NCBI GenBank assembly: GCA_016859345.1
Contig: CM029120.1
Coordinates: 5,592,001-5,656,000, forward strand
From: Istiophorus platypterus
Lineage: Eukaryota; Chordata; Actinopteri; Istiophoriformes; Istiophoridae
DNA: 64,000 nucleotides
Reading direction: 5' to 3'
A program made the translations under genes and the position numbers. Numbering within the stretch: the first letter of the stretch is position 1; the number at the start of each line of letters is the position of its first letter. Under the pieces are notes generated by a model. That model was not told the DNA's origin, made no database searches, and saw only the letters and a list, made by a program, of their open reading frames with translations. Below are positions 12,760-52,521 of this stretch, piece after piece.

Positions 12760-15179
12760 CTGCAGAGGAAGAGGATAGTAAAAAAAATTTAAAAAAACAA
12801 AAAAAAAAACAAAAAAAACAACAGGAGATGATTTTTAAACTTCATGAATACAATAATTCCCTATTCAAAATATCAGCCCAGACAAAGATTTAAACAGTGT
12901 CTGAAATCTGTGCAGGATTTTTCATTTTATCACATGTTTTGGTTTGGTTTTTTTTGATAACACAAGACATTACTTCAAAGTCAATGCAGAGATTCATTCC
13001 CGAGTTTGCCTGATGTACTATGAAGTGGCCAGATGTAGAAAAATCTGACCATCTGGTTTGTCGCGCAGGTGAGCAGAGGCAAGAATTAAGCTGCCATGGC
13101 GCCTCCTCGGGAAGCGCCAGTCACGAGGTCGAATAGCTTTGGAAAGCGCCCCCCCATGGCGTTTCGATGTCGGACTTGGGGGGGGGGGGGGGCTGTGTCC
13201 GACCATTTCTGTAACTTTCTGAAACCAACAGTCCTGCACCGAAAACCTCTCCACCTTTCTGAAAATGTGCATTTCTATCCTGATATCTAAACGATATCAT
13301 GTCTCCCCCTTCTCAAGGACAGGCAGCTTCTTACTGCCCCTTTAGATGGTGGAACCAAATACCAAAAAGAAAAAGAGAAAAAAAAAAAACATGTTCAGGA
13401 ATATGATTTTTTTCCCCCCAGTTGTTAGTTTCTTTCATCCCCCGAGGTCTCCACCTGTCTCTCCTTACCTCGTACTCCTCCTTCAGTATGACTGGCTGCC
13501 TCTCCACATTCACTTTAGCCTCTAGTGAAGGATCCAGCTGAGAGAGGAGAGAACAGAGAAGAAATATTTTTGAATGCAAACACAGTCTTTTGGCTGAGAC
13601 TCATGAGTTTAAAAAGGATAGGAAAAAGAGAAGAGAGGCAGAGTGGAGGGGGCTCCTCGTTCGTGGGGGGGGGGGGGGGGGGGTTAAAATCATTGGTGTT
13701 TGGAGGGAAACAACTAATTATTGAACGAGGGGCAAGAGGTTTGGTGAGAAGCCCCATCACATGGCATCTCCCCCTCCTCTTCATGGCGCAATATTTCTCT
13801 AATGTATAAAGGACGACCTCCGCATAAGAGGTGAGGAAGTTTCCTTCCATGAACCCGTGCGGAAGACAAAAGCACCGAAGTCCCTCTCTCAACAGTGTCA
13901 GAATTGAGCCTCTGCAAACCTACGGGGAGACTCATTTACCCCCGTTTCACTCTGTCAACTACGCTTCTCGATTTGGCTAAACGTCACCAGGTTCAGTAAA
14001 AATGGAGCCAGTTCTATGTCAGGGGGTTTTTGGCAGAGATGGCTGAGCTATCTGGGATTTTCAATTCAAACCAGTGTTGCCTGAGAACAGGGCTGAAATG
14101 AATCCCATTCTGAATCATTACTTTTAATGAGTTCTAATATTTCATAGCAATATTGCCACAGCTATGGGTGACTTATGAGTTTCACAATTCCATGATTGAT
14201 TTTTAATTAGACCTACATTACTACACCAAATAAATAATATATGGAATATTCTGCAGCCTTCAGACCAGAGAATTAATAGAGAACAAGTTAGTAGTGTGAT
14301 ATCTGCTGTGGAAGTGTTATTGACGCTACAATGCCAGTAGCCTGGACCCAAAAAAAACCAAAACAAACAAACAAACAGAGCATTCAGAGGTGAGGAAAAA
14401 CTAACAGAACCTGGACAGGGAAGAGAAAAAGGCCTTGCAGTTCATACCTGCCTCCAGGCTAAATTAAATCATTGAAGAGAAAATGCAAATTGGATCACAC
14501 AGTGACTTACCCTCAGACAGTGGTTTAAATGATTTAAGTAGGCAGATTTCAGAACAAAAAAAAAAATAGAAAGGAAAAGAAAAGAACAGGCTGATAACAG
14601 TCCAAAGTAAGAACCGGAAGAGTGGTTTTAATCATGTGTAATTTCACAACTGTTTAGATATTCCATGCATTAAATTACATGTGTGCACGCACGCTGGGCA
14701 GGCCTGAATCTTTACTCCACAGGGTCTGAAAGAGCAGAGGGGCTCGGTGTGCCGCAGGCCCCGTCAGAGGAGAGTGAGTGGTGGTGGGGGGCAGCTACAC
14801 AGGCATGGTGCCAGCGGCTTGATGCCCCCCCCCCAAACCACTGCTGTCATCCCCAGTCTACTGCCGCCTCACTTGCACGGTAATAAGAAAAGTTGCCCCT
14901 GCCATCTGGCTCCCACCCAGATGACGTGCGTCGGTGTTTGTCACAGAAAAAAACTGCACCAAACAGCTACTCCCCCTCGCAGCCAGCGCATCAGATTATA
15001 ATGGCCTCTAATGAACAGTCGCTCTTCTGTCATTTTAATGGAACGGGTCTGTCACCTAATGAATTATTAGAGCTTGTTCTCACTTCTTGTTCTTGTTCTT
15101 GTACCGGCTCGATCTAAACGGGTCAGAAAAGCCTCTCGTTATGATGTGTGCCTGCGGAGTCTTTCCGAAACAAAAACAA

Positions 15180-15254
<75 letters not shown>

Positions 15255-17225
15255 GAGTTGCTGAACAACAAAATTATAAATGAGCCCAAATCCCCTGCAC
15301 TGAACTGTGAGACTCCCTCAGTCCTCGAACATGTAGAAAATGCCCTTTATGTGAACTATTTTCAAACTGTACACTGAAGAATTTTTCACTGTCTGGTGCA
15401 ATTACAGCTCTAGCCACTAGGAGGAGTATTTGCACACCGACTACAGTATTGCACAGACTGTTGCTCATACCCTTTAAGTGCTTATATGGCAGTTCTTTTA
15501 ACTGTTTATTCAATAAAAGATTTCGATCTGGGAACTTAATCTTGATTCGTTGCCACATTTATTATGCAACCCCTGAACGGATATATAACGTCTCATTAAT
15601 TTACTACAAACCCTTCTTTTTATCTTCTGGGAATCATATCGGATTTGTGTAAACTCTCGCAGGCCGAAGGAACCTCCAATTACCAGCAGCTGAAACAACA
15701 GACAAAAAATAAGAAAAAACAAAAACACGTGTGGTTAGTTACTCAGAAATATTTTGATTGATTACGTTAGAACAGTGCAGAGCATTCATCGGTGACTTTT
15801 CACAAGTTATGCAAGATATATAAGGCATATAAGAATAAACTATTTAGGAAGTAACAGCACAACACCCTGCAACATAAGCATCCATTTTGATCAACACCCC
15901 TGCAACTAATGTTTATTTTAGACACCAATTATTCTGCAATTTTTTTTTTTTTAATTAATTGATTACCGGTTATGTCTACAAAATGATGAATAATGAAAAA
16001 GGCCTGAACTAACACCCCACAGACCAAGGTGACGTTTTCAAATTTCATACTTTGTCTGAATAAATGAACCCCTAAAAGATACTGCATTTACCATCGTGTA
16101 TGAAAAAGAAAAGCATCAAATCCATAAATTTGAGAATCTTAAAACAGTAAATAGTCTTAATTTTTTACTAGATTTTTCTTTTTCTTCTTTTGATCAATTT
16201 ATCATTGCACTTTGAAGCCTTCAGACATGCACAGGTTTCCACAACAGACAAATCCTGGTGCTGATCAGTTTGAGGTGAATGACAGGCTCCAACTAAGGAT
16301 TATTTTCATTACTGATTAATCTAACCATTATTTTCTTATTCCTTGATTTCTTATGGTAAATTTTAACATAAAGTAAGATCAAGAAAGTAGGAAATTATCA
16401 TATTTATGGAACCGTCCAAGGTTGAAAAATGAGATTAGAAGCTCTTGTGCTCATTCTAGTTACCAGAATCTAATCTGAACTAACTGCAACATCTCTTTGA
16501 GATTATTAACTTAACATTATCTATCTAATCTATCTATCTAGTAACTCATCCTCATACATGCCCAATACATAGGGAACAAGAAACTAACAATAAATTTGCA
16601 AGTTATTTTCTCATATCCTAACATCCTAACACATTAGAATCTGGAACTAGAGTGGGTTTTGCCTTTTTTGAAATAGGACTTAAACAACTAATCGATCACG
16701 AAAGGAGTTTACGAAAGTAGTAACCATTGCAGCTCCAGTCGACCAACGTCTTTGGCTCATACTCTTGTGCTTCAATTAAACAAACAACTGTTAAATCGTC
16801 TTGCTCGGAGTTGGATATTGTAGGTTAAGGAACAAGAAGCAAACAAAGTTTAGTGAAACTTCACTGATAATAGTCCGGTGTGAATAGGAGCAGGTAAAGA
16901 TAAAAAACACAAAACACCTTTCTTACACTGGTCAAAGTAACTTAAACAAATGGAAGGAGGGGAAATGCCCCTATTGTGAAGCTCTGACGGCCAAATTCCA
17001 CCATTAAAAACGCATTTAAAAGGTTAAATAACTCGTTTAGACGTATGACATTTGTGGGTTCACGAAGTTGCCAACACGTTAGCTGAGGTGTTAGCTAGCG
17101 AGCTCTGCACCGCTCACCTGCCTTTAGCGTTCAGCGTCGAGGACGCGGTATAAACGGTTACTTACGAGCATGGGGACTCCATACTTGACCGTTTTGTTTC
17201 TCCTCAACACTTTAATGTTAAACAT
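12646..17225 (-). CDS. cox16: cytochrome c oxidase assembly factor COX16, four exons, complete
   Basis: COX16 is a small single-pass protein of the mitochondrial inner membrane that helps assemble complex IV, acting with SCO proteins on COX2 maturation. Four exons (60, 78, 69 and 114 nt) with GT-AG borders, all in phase 0, give 106 residues, the length of human COX16. The first is MFNIKVLRRNKTVKYGVPML. The membrane segment spans roughly residues 16-36 (GVPMLLLVIGGSFGL), followed by REFTQIRYDSQK. The C-terminal signature KNIRGPRPWED is the family hallmark. The start is chosen because the ATG gives the expected basic N terminus before RRNKT-YGVPML. The gene lies about 1.5 kb downstream of actn1 on the same strand; in mammals the upstream neighbour is SYNJ2BP, which is not seen here. 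Confidence 0.95.
13469..13537 (-). CDS. cox16: cox16 exon 3
   Basis: 69 nt. Acceptor CTCTCTCAG, donor GTAAGG. Encodes residues 47-69: LDPSLEAKVNVERQPVILKE then EYE, corresponding to the MDPELEKK to ESEYEK part of human COX16. Confidence 0.92.
15181..15252. repeat. (CA)n microsatellite in cox16 intron 2
   Basis: Perfect 72-bp CA run; UG repeat in cox16 pre-mRNA. Confidence 0.97.
15612..15689 (-). CDS. cox16: cox16 exon 2 (membrane segment)
   Basis: 78 nt. Acceptor TGTTTCAG, donor GTTTGT (weaker than consensus). Encodes residues 21-46: LLVIGGSFGLREFTQIRYDS then QKIKRR. The GGSFGLREF motif is conserved in COX16. Confidence 0.94.
17166..17225 (-). CDS. cox16: cox16 exon 1 (coding part)
   Basis: Encodes residues 1-20, MFNIKVLRRNKTVKYGVPML, with donor GTAAGT right after the Leu codon. 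A GC-rich segment with several CpGs lies just upstream (17,260-17,370), fitting a housekeeping promoter. Confidence 0.93.
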
Positions 17226-17390
17226 GTCTCCGGACTCTCAGTTAAAAGCCCATTTTACTGACGCACACAGCAGCGGGGGCAGGTCACGGCTGCGACGCGT
17301 TTCCTGGATGCGGTCCGACGCGCTAAAGCGTCCGGAGCGGCGCGCCCCGTCCGAGGTTCCGCCGTGGCTCTAAATACCAGTCTTCATTAT
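17226..17390 (-). promoter_or_regulatory. cox16 5' UTR and probable CpG-type promoter
   Basis: GC-rich block with frequent CpG directly upstream of the cox16 start codon. It includes ACGCG, GGCGCGCC and an ETS-like CCGGAG. No TATA box is evident. The sequence left of the gene and toward actn1 is AT-rich by contrast. Confidence 0.5.
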
Positions 17391-18699
17391 GGCTTCTCGT
17401 CGTTTCCTAGAAATGTGCCGGTGTTTAGGGCCTTTGAATAACCTGGCATTAAGTTACTTTATGACAGATAACCCACCACAGTGAGCAGTAGATCCCTTTT
17501 AGTTTTTTGATCATTATCATTGTGTGATATGCAGTTTTCACATGACATAACAGGGGAAAAAAGACAACAACATCAACAACACAGGTGCTAATGATTAATA
17601 ATTAATCATTTAGGTTTATTAGTTCCAGGGCTATGGTTCTTTGAATGCTAGTGCCCTGTGTAACTTACTTGGACGGTGCCATCATTAATAGCGATGGAGA
17701 GTAACGAAGTACATCTACTCGAGTACTGTACTTAAACACAATTTTGTGGTACTTCTACTTTATCGGAGTAAAGTAAGTACAGGTGTTCGTTTGGTTACTT
17801 TTGCCAATTCAGATTATCAATTAATTAAACATATGATCAACAAATAAGTTATGATACATTTTTATTGGTCCAGAATTTCATAATCCTTTGATAATCCTAT
17901 CACCTGCAAAATTACTGTGATGGAAACACTAAAGTATCAATAATCATAGTACAGTAATGTGTATTTTTCTGAAACGGGTCACTCCGTATGACTAATCCTC
18001 TAACCTTTGATAATATATTTTAATGCGAATACTACTTTTACTTAAGTATAATTTTGAATACGGGACTGAATAAAAGATCTGAGCACTTCTTCAGCTGCTG
18101 CTCATTGATGATGTTAATCAAACCTGCCTCTCCTGATATGATCATTTAACACCTGCTGTGAAAGAGGTCTGCACTGCAGAATAAATAAAGGGATTCATTT
18201 AAAATGTCTGCGCTGCCTTACCACACAGTTAACTAACACTAGAAAACTTCCTTAACCAAATTTCTATCCAAGCTTTTTTTTCTTTAATGTGCCCAATAAC
18301 ATTTCAGGAACTAAAAGGTTGTTTAAACACCAATGGCTGTTTAAATGGTTGAACTGTAACGTTAAGTACTTGACCTGAAAAAAACGGACAAAAGATGCAG
18401 AGCCAACTGTACATTGATATATAATCTCCTCTTAATACAGGTAATCATAACCTTCATGTGGGAGTATTTAGGCCACTATAACCATTTAAATGAGTGTGGG
18501 TCGGTTCTTACTCACTTATCCAGGGACATAAGGATGTACACACACAATTTCACAATGATTTAGGCATTTTACCTTTTTCATGTAATACCGTCATTATAAC
18601 TTGTTCTGGAGTCACCTAAATGAGCAAACTGTCACAGTGAATCCATTAAAAACCATAAATAACCCCTGCAGCAAACAAAGACTAAGAAGAGAAAGTATA
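17391..18699. other. actn1-cox16 intergenic stretch
   Basis: AT-rich, no coding exon seen. Most of 17,690-18,095 is a dispersed fish repeat (separate entry). Confidence 0.6.
17690..18095. mobile_element. dispersed fish repeat, full-length copy (AAGTACATCTACTCGAGTAC type)
   Basis: Begins GAGAGTAACGAAGTACATCT and continues CTCGAGTACTGTACTTAA. It ends with TACTTTTACTTAAGTATAAT, then GATCTGAGCACTTCTTC. This matches a very common percomorph interspersed repeat known to me. Related copies are at 45,147-45,540, about 10,845-11,050 and 57,940-57,995. Confidence 0.7.
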
Positions 18700-18709
18700 G
18701 CAACTTTTC

Positions 18710-18715
18710 TTTATT
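18710..18715 (-). terminator. actn1 poly(A) signal AATAAA (distal)
   Basis: Second AATAAA in transcript sense, about 80 nt beyond the first. Confidence 0.4.
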
Positions 18716-18789
18716 ACAATTTTTGTCTCATATTTTCAATCAGGTGAAGAAAAATACCTTTTTTGTTCAGTATAATAAAATATGTTAAC

Positions 18790-18795
18790 TTTATT
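18790..18795 (-). terminator. actn1 poly(A) signal AATAAA (proximal)
   Basis: TTTATT on the plus strand, AATAAA in transcript sense, about 436 nt after the stop codon. A second AATAAA lies at 18,710-18,715. Confidence 0.5.
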
Positions 18796-18954
18796 CATTT
18801 TATGAAGAAAAACAATGACAACAAGAAAATAAAAACAGAAACAAACAATTTTTTTTTCTCTCTCCCTCTTTGTAAACCTGGAGAGCTGCTGCATTGCGTG
18901 GGAAGCAAATACAACTGAGACAGAGTGTGGGGGAGCGGTGAGGAGGCTGGACAG

Positions 18955-19078
18955 GCGTGTGTGTGTGTGTGTGTGTGTGTGGGTGTGCGGTGTGGGTGTG
19001 TGTGTGTGTGGGGGGGGGGGGTAGGTGGCGGTGGCGGGGGCGGTGGCGGAGGCGGAGGCGGAGGCGGAGGCGGAGGAG
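18955..19078. repeat. TG microsatellite and GGCGGA tract in the actn1 3' UTR
   Basis: (TG)n with GGTGTGCGG interruptions, a G run, then GGTGGC and GGCGGA units. In mRNA sense these are CA and CUCCGC repeats. Confidence 0.9.
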
Positions 19079-19230
19079 ACAGAGGATTATGACAAAAAAG
19101 ATAAGGCCAGAGACGTACAAAAAATGAGCGTGGTAGGACAAGGAGTGTGGTGACGGGGGCAGTCGGAGGACGTGGCGGTGATCGGAGCAGGTAGGCTGGT
19201 GGTCCCGGGTCAGGACGACTGACAGAGTGT

Positions 19231-46958
<27,728 letters not shown>

Positions 46959-47875
46959 CTATGGAGATCGAAAGAAGAAGGGGGGGGGGGTGTTTAGAAA
47001 CCATCATCTTAACCCACCGCGGCACAAATACCACATGTGTACGTACTGTGTCTAAACACCCAACAAGAGCCGCCCAGGCGCTAGCAGGGTAAGCAACTGG
47101 GCTTGTAAAGCTACCGAGCCTCTTTGTGTTTGCTCGCACTGCAGGGTTATTAAATTCACACGAATCTTTTACAACCAGTTGGCGATGGCGCCGGTCCAGT
47201 GCGTTAAGCCCGGCGGGGCTAACGTGATCACAGGCATGATTGTATTTGGGCGGGTAAACATTGGAGCAGGAGGTTGGCGTGTGAAGAGGTGAGATTCGCT
47301 CCCCGAACGAGACTCAGAGTCAATCACCACGCTCGCAGTGACGATGCTAACGGGCTGTTGTCAAGCAGGTGTAATTTTAACCGTCTTATTTTAGCGTGTT
47401 AGCTTTTTAAACGTTTGCTGATTTCAGCGGTAAACACAAATCACGGCTAAGGCTGATGGCAACGTTTGTTTGTTTCTCAGACATGTGGTCGTGAACCAAA
47501 GGACTAGACAAATAAGTAAACAAATATATAAGATTATAAATTTAAAAAAATCCATGCAACCCATGCAACAGTTGCTGAGACAGTTCACTCAATGCCACAA
47601 ATGTGTGTCAACCTCATGACGGCGCAGGAGTAAAAGTTCAGGGGGAATAATCAAAGTCATCAATATTCCTCCTCCGGAAACTATGAATGTCTCTGCAAAA
47701 TGTCACGGAAATCCATCCAATAGTTGTTGAGAGATTTGCGGATGATGCAGTCAACTAGAAATATTTGTATAATGAGTTTGTGAACAAAACACCGAACAAC
47801 TAGCAGCTCTGTGTATGTTTGTTTTGCAGACGAACATGACCTCTGGCATTTTGGTACAAAGGGGGTTGGGTTGGG

Positions 47876-47911
<36 letters not shown>
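47876..47911. repeat. (TG)n microsatellite in actn1 intron 1
   Basis: About 17 TG units followed by TATGGGGGGG. Confidence 0.9.
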
Positions 47912-47914
<3 letters not shown>

Positions 47915-49838
47915 GGGGGGGTCATTTTCCAACAAGGACCAATGAGGTGTGAGATCCGACCCTTAAAAAGTCATATTTCAAATGAAAATTCGTGGTCTAA
48001 TAAAAGTGTTTTCTGTTGTTGTGTTGTTTTGCTCGCATGCGCCGAACCCTCCTAAGTTTCCGTGCGACGCTAACAAGCTCAAGCGCTGCGCTTTCTCCAC
48101 GGAGCCCCGACACACTGGCGCATTGTTTACAGGATACGGTAGGTGTAGCGGGGCCCGGCATTCTCTGGCATCGCCGCCGCGCTAACGGAAAACATCTGGA
48201 GCAGGGTCTCAGCTGCCCAACGGGAGCCGGCGTGAGCAGCGGGCCCGGCGAGCGCCCCGCTGCCAACGCCCCCTTTACGAGTTCCCGGGTTAATTACGCC
48301 CGGGGCCCAAACACGGGGCGAGCGGAGCTAGGACCTGCAGGAGCGGAGCCAGGCGGTTTAATGAAAGCCGGCACTGTCCTTCGCCGGCCTGCCCCTCCGC
48401 TGCCGGGCAACAAAAGCCACTTAAAAAAGCCACTGGCGGGCTGGCTTTTCCGGAGCCCTCGCGGAACTTCCGCGATGAGGTCACCCTCGAAAACGGAGTG
48501 GCATGAGGTTTACGCGACCATCAATGGACTGAAGTGTGCAACAGCCTGGGTTTCAGATGTGTGCGAGGTTTTTGTTTCTGGCGAGCGCCGGCGTTTGGAC
48601 CGACAAGGGGGGGGCAAAGGGAAAACTCTGCGGACACCGAGGAAGAAGTTGAGGGGAAAGAGCAGATTATATGGTTCTCTATCTGCAAGGGTTGAACTGT
48701 CGGAAAAAGACCAGCTGTGGAGATTTATGTGCCACGGGCGGGCACACGCCCTCGGGCCTCTGTGATGCTGGGTTTCTCCGAATTTAGCCACGATTTAAGT
48801 CAAGCTCCAGCAGGCGGCACGACGTTTCGGCTAATGCTAATCGACGGTCCCCTTTTTAGAGGCTTGCCAGAGATTTTAAACCGTTGAGGCAGGGCTGCGG
48901 TGTCGGCAGCCAACGTAAATACTGTATAATTTAATCAAAGTGTTAAGATAAGGGCGCCTGCTGGCTCTGCAGGTTCGGGTTCTCACTGTGTCGTGCGGTT
49001 ATTTGTCCAGGATGTCATTTTTTTGAGATGTGTCAGTCCCTTTTCTCTTCCTTCCCTTTTTTTTTTTTGGTGTTACTTTCCCACCAACTAATTACATACA
49101 AATGCCTCTGAGAAATTACAGAAGGAGAACTTTGAAATATCACAGGTTTGCAACTTGGAATGGCAGCAAGGGGATAACGGAAAACTTCGACCTCTGCTGT
49201 GCTTTTTTATTGTGTTATGTTATTGTACACGTTATGTTGACAGGTCCTCAGCAAACTGCATGCAGCCTTATACCAAAGGACGTCCAAAAGAAATACACCT
49301 TCAAAACCCCGTGATTTCACTTGGGGTAGAGGGGTAGAAAGTTCAGAGGGGGATGGGACGTGTTTTAAGCAGATAACGGGGCGCGTTTCTTTTTTTTACG
49401 TTATTTAAAAATTCCAGCTTAGTGCAGGTTTAACAGGAATAGACAGCTGAAAATGTCAAAAGGCTTTGAGCCAACCCGCAAAGAGCACAGTTGTGAAAAC
49501 GACTAAAAGTTCACAGAAAGAATGTTAGCTTGTTAAATGTGCTGGAAGGAGGATAAATTTGGCTGCCCCCGGGCTGGGCGACAGCCCCCCCCCCCACCGC
49601 CCTTCCCCCCGCGGTTCCTCTAACTCTTCGGCTTTGGCAGCGGCGAACAGTCCAGGCCGGCGGCCACCTGCGCCGTCACATGACCCGCCGGCTGTGTTGT
49701 GGTCAACACTCCCAGGCCCTTCAGGTGCTCCTGGGCTCTCGGCAGGGCACGGCACCGGGTTACCGGTCCGCTGATCACAGTGACAGATTAGCGCTGTGGT
49801 CGTTATAGTCCAACTAAATCTGTAAATGAGCTAGTTCA

Positions 49839-49846
49839 TTAAAAAG

Positions 49847-49890
<44 letters not shown>

Positions 49891-49898
49891 CTTTTTAA
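49839..49898. repeat. perfect 60-bp palindrome with (TA)n core
   Basis: TTAAAAAGTTAT at the left is the exact reverse complement of ATAACTTTTTAA at the right, with alternating TA between them. The whole 60 bp is self-complementary with no spacer. Confidence 0.93.
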
Positions 49899-51174
49899 CC
49901 AGGCAGGAGTTTACATCTGACACGTCAGACATGTCTGTCCCGACTAATGTATGTAAGCGAAGACTTAATGACTGAATTCAATGAAAAGGTATCAAGTGTT
50001 TTTTATCGTAATTATCTTGAGGTATGGCCAAAAACCCGGTGACCTTTGACCTTCGGCCGTCAAAATCCAAATCGGTTCATGTCGGGTCGAGGTGAATGTT
50101 TGTGCCACATTTTGGAGACATTCCCTCCCCAAAAAACAAACAAACAAACAACCAAACATCCAGTTGTTTCCCTCTGTGTCCAGTCCTTGGCTAAATGGCT
50201 GCTTGTTGTAGCATCATATTTAAGACACAGTTAAATAAAAATTACACTTTCAAATAACTGTTCAGCAAATCTTTCAGTACATGTCAAACGTATGTTAAAA
50301 AAATAAAAATAAATAAGAACAAGTTTTTTCCGGGGGGATGACTCGTCTTGGACAAAGGCGATGGATCTTTTTACCTTTGCCTCGGTCATTTAGCATATTA
50401 TCACAGGGCTCCTAGTTTTTTTTTTTTATTCCCGAGACGTTATCTTCAACCAGCTCGTGGAGCAGGCCGGCTGCTGCTGAAAACATCTGGCAGCAGAATC
50501 GGGAAGGGAAGGAAAAAAAGTAATAATAATAATAATAAAGTAAAAAAAACTCAGCGGTAATCTGGTTTCGTCTGATTCGTCTGGAATCAGGGAGCCAAGG
50601 TTTCAAGATGGGATTGGAATCTGCTCCCGTTATTACTGTGAGACTACAAAGCGTGTGAGCCAGGCCAGGAGAAGCGTCGGTTAGCGGCCACTGCTGGTAA
50701 AAGGAGGGGCCGCCGAGCGCCTCGTGTCCGCCCGACTCCACCCCGGCTCCGTCGAAACGTCGGCAGAGACCCAGAGCGACACATTTAACCGAGTCGGCGA
50801 GCAGAGAGAAGAGCCCTCGCGAAACCTCGGCTGCGTCATCAAGAACGCGTTGTGAGCGACGCCAATGGCGGGCTCCGCCCTACGAAACCATCAGGCACGG
50901 TACGAAACGTGCCCCCACCCACCAGGTCTGCCTGCTTTCGCTCAGCAAACCTCGGCTACTTCTTTGCCAAACTGGAATTTTTCTTGAACTTGCCAGAAGT
51001 GACTTTTTGACAAACTCCAGATCTGAGAACCGGTGCTAACTTGTTGCATTCCTCTGCTGATCATACGAGCTGCGTTGCTCTCTGCAGTTTGCTGAGTCGG
51101 CTTTAGAAAACAAAAAAAACCCCAAACAAAAAAATAAAAAAGAAAAAAACTGAGATGGGTCTATTTCACTGTGT

Positions 51175-51460
51175 CCTCACACAGAACCGAAAGACTATTG
51201 ATTAAACTGACAAATAAATCGATAGTGAAAATGAGCGTTAGTTGCAGCCCTGCTTTTCATAAACAAAGTGTCAGCAAAAAGCAATTAAAGAAAAAATAAA
51301 ATATGCGGAGCACGACACCCTAGAGCCCAATGTGACATCACTAAATGCCCTTTTTGTTGGACGAAACGCTACAAAACCACTAAATAATCAATTCACGACG
51401 ATGCTCGGCCAACAAAAGCAGCAAACTATCACATTTCAGAGCCCGAGCCCAGAGACCGTC
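51175..51460. mobile_element. dispersed fish repeat, reverse orientation
   Basis: GATTAAACTGACAAATAAAT then CGATAGTGAAAATGAGCGTT and AGTTGCAGCCCTGC at one end. AGAGCCCAATGTGACATC and TGTTGGACGAAACG in the body, and AAACTATCACATTTCAGAGC at the other end, all hallmarks of this repeat. Confidence 0.6.
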
Positions 51461-51843
51461 TAAAGGGAAAATGACTTAAACGACGCATTGATCAGAATAT
51501 TTGCCAAATATCTTTCTTTTGACCCACAAAAATCAATTTCGTTGGCCAACTGGTGCAGAACCGCTATGTATAAGGCAGCGACGCGCCGCCTGCGCGGTGG
51601 TGCGTTCTCCAGTACGTCCCCTGGCGCGAGGCACGTCGGCCCCTGCGCGCTCAAGGGTCGGCGCGGCGTGTGCCGCTACTCTTCGGTAAGCTGCCGACAC
51701 GTCTGCACCAGAGCGCCGATTCCTGGTCGTCCCAAAAAAAAGACTCATTCTCATCGCCGCCAACGGCCTGTTTCAGCTGCAAAGTGAAAACACGCCTGAC
51801 TGTGGCTGTGGGAGGAACCGGAGGGTCGTAAATTTAGAGCCCA

Positions 51844-51844
<1 letters not shown>

Positions 51845-51895
<51 letters not shown>
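51845..51895. repeat. (CA)n microsatellite in intron 1
   Basis: Perfect CA run of about 51 bp. Confidence 0.95.
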
Positions 51896-51897
<2 letters not shown>

Positions 51898-52482
51898 CCT
51901 CCTGCTCTCGTCTGTCTACTTTCTCTCAGGCTGTAAAAACATCGGGGGTCGAGAGCAGGAGGAATCTGCTCCACATCAGTCTGAGGCCCGTCGGCCTCAT
52001 TAAGCCCCCCCCATGGCAACCGGCAGACCCCGGCACGCTGAACCACCTGAGGTGGGCGTCCGTCACATGTGTTTATCACATAGCCGTTTGTTGTTGTTGT
52101 TGTTTTTATACCGAGGCATAACTGAGACTAATGAGTTTTTATCTCTGGAGTGACTGTGAAAAATAAAAAAAAAAGAGGAAAACTAGTGTATTTTGCTGCC
52201 TTTTTATGGTGAAGAGCCCAAGCTTATGTCTCCAAATGGCCTTTGCTGTGTGATCAACAGTCCATGAACGACGAATGGAGCAGTAGCGCAGCAGCTCGGC
52301 GTTTCGGAAAAGTTCGGTTCCCTCGCCGGAGCTGCTACGGTTGCTATGGAGCAGAGTTGCCACCTTTAGAGACATGGCACAAATATTAATATGTGAATAT
52401 GTGAACTATGTCTCTCTGCTAATTAGAGACATGACACAATTATAAATATGTGGAAAAAAAAACGTCAATGTCAAGTAATTAG

Positions 52483-52521
52483 CTTTTTTCTGGAGCTTTT
52501 TCTGGAGCTTTTTCTGGAGCT
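52483..52521. repeat. 12-13 bp tandem repeat, three units
   Basis: TTTTTCTGGAGC repeated three times head to tail. Confidence 0.8.

Larger units (their letters stand above)
18700..19230 (-). other. actn1: actn1 3' untranslated region
   Basis: Follows the TGA at 19,231. In RNA sense it carries a (CUCCGC)n-type tract at about 19,027-19,078, then a CA-rich microsatellite at about 18,955-19,015, then non-repetitive sequence. Two AATAAA signals on the minus strand (18,790-18,795 and 18,710-18,715) give a UTR of roughly 0.45-0.53 kb. The exact end is inferred. Confidence 0.6.

Noticed and set aside
48016..48765. 249-codon plus-strand open frame in intron 1
   Set aside because: GC-rich composition makes long open frames by chance. 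No recognisable domain, and it lies antisense within actn1 intron 1.
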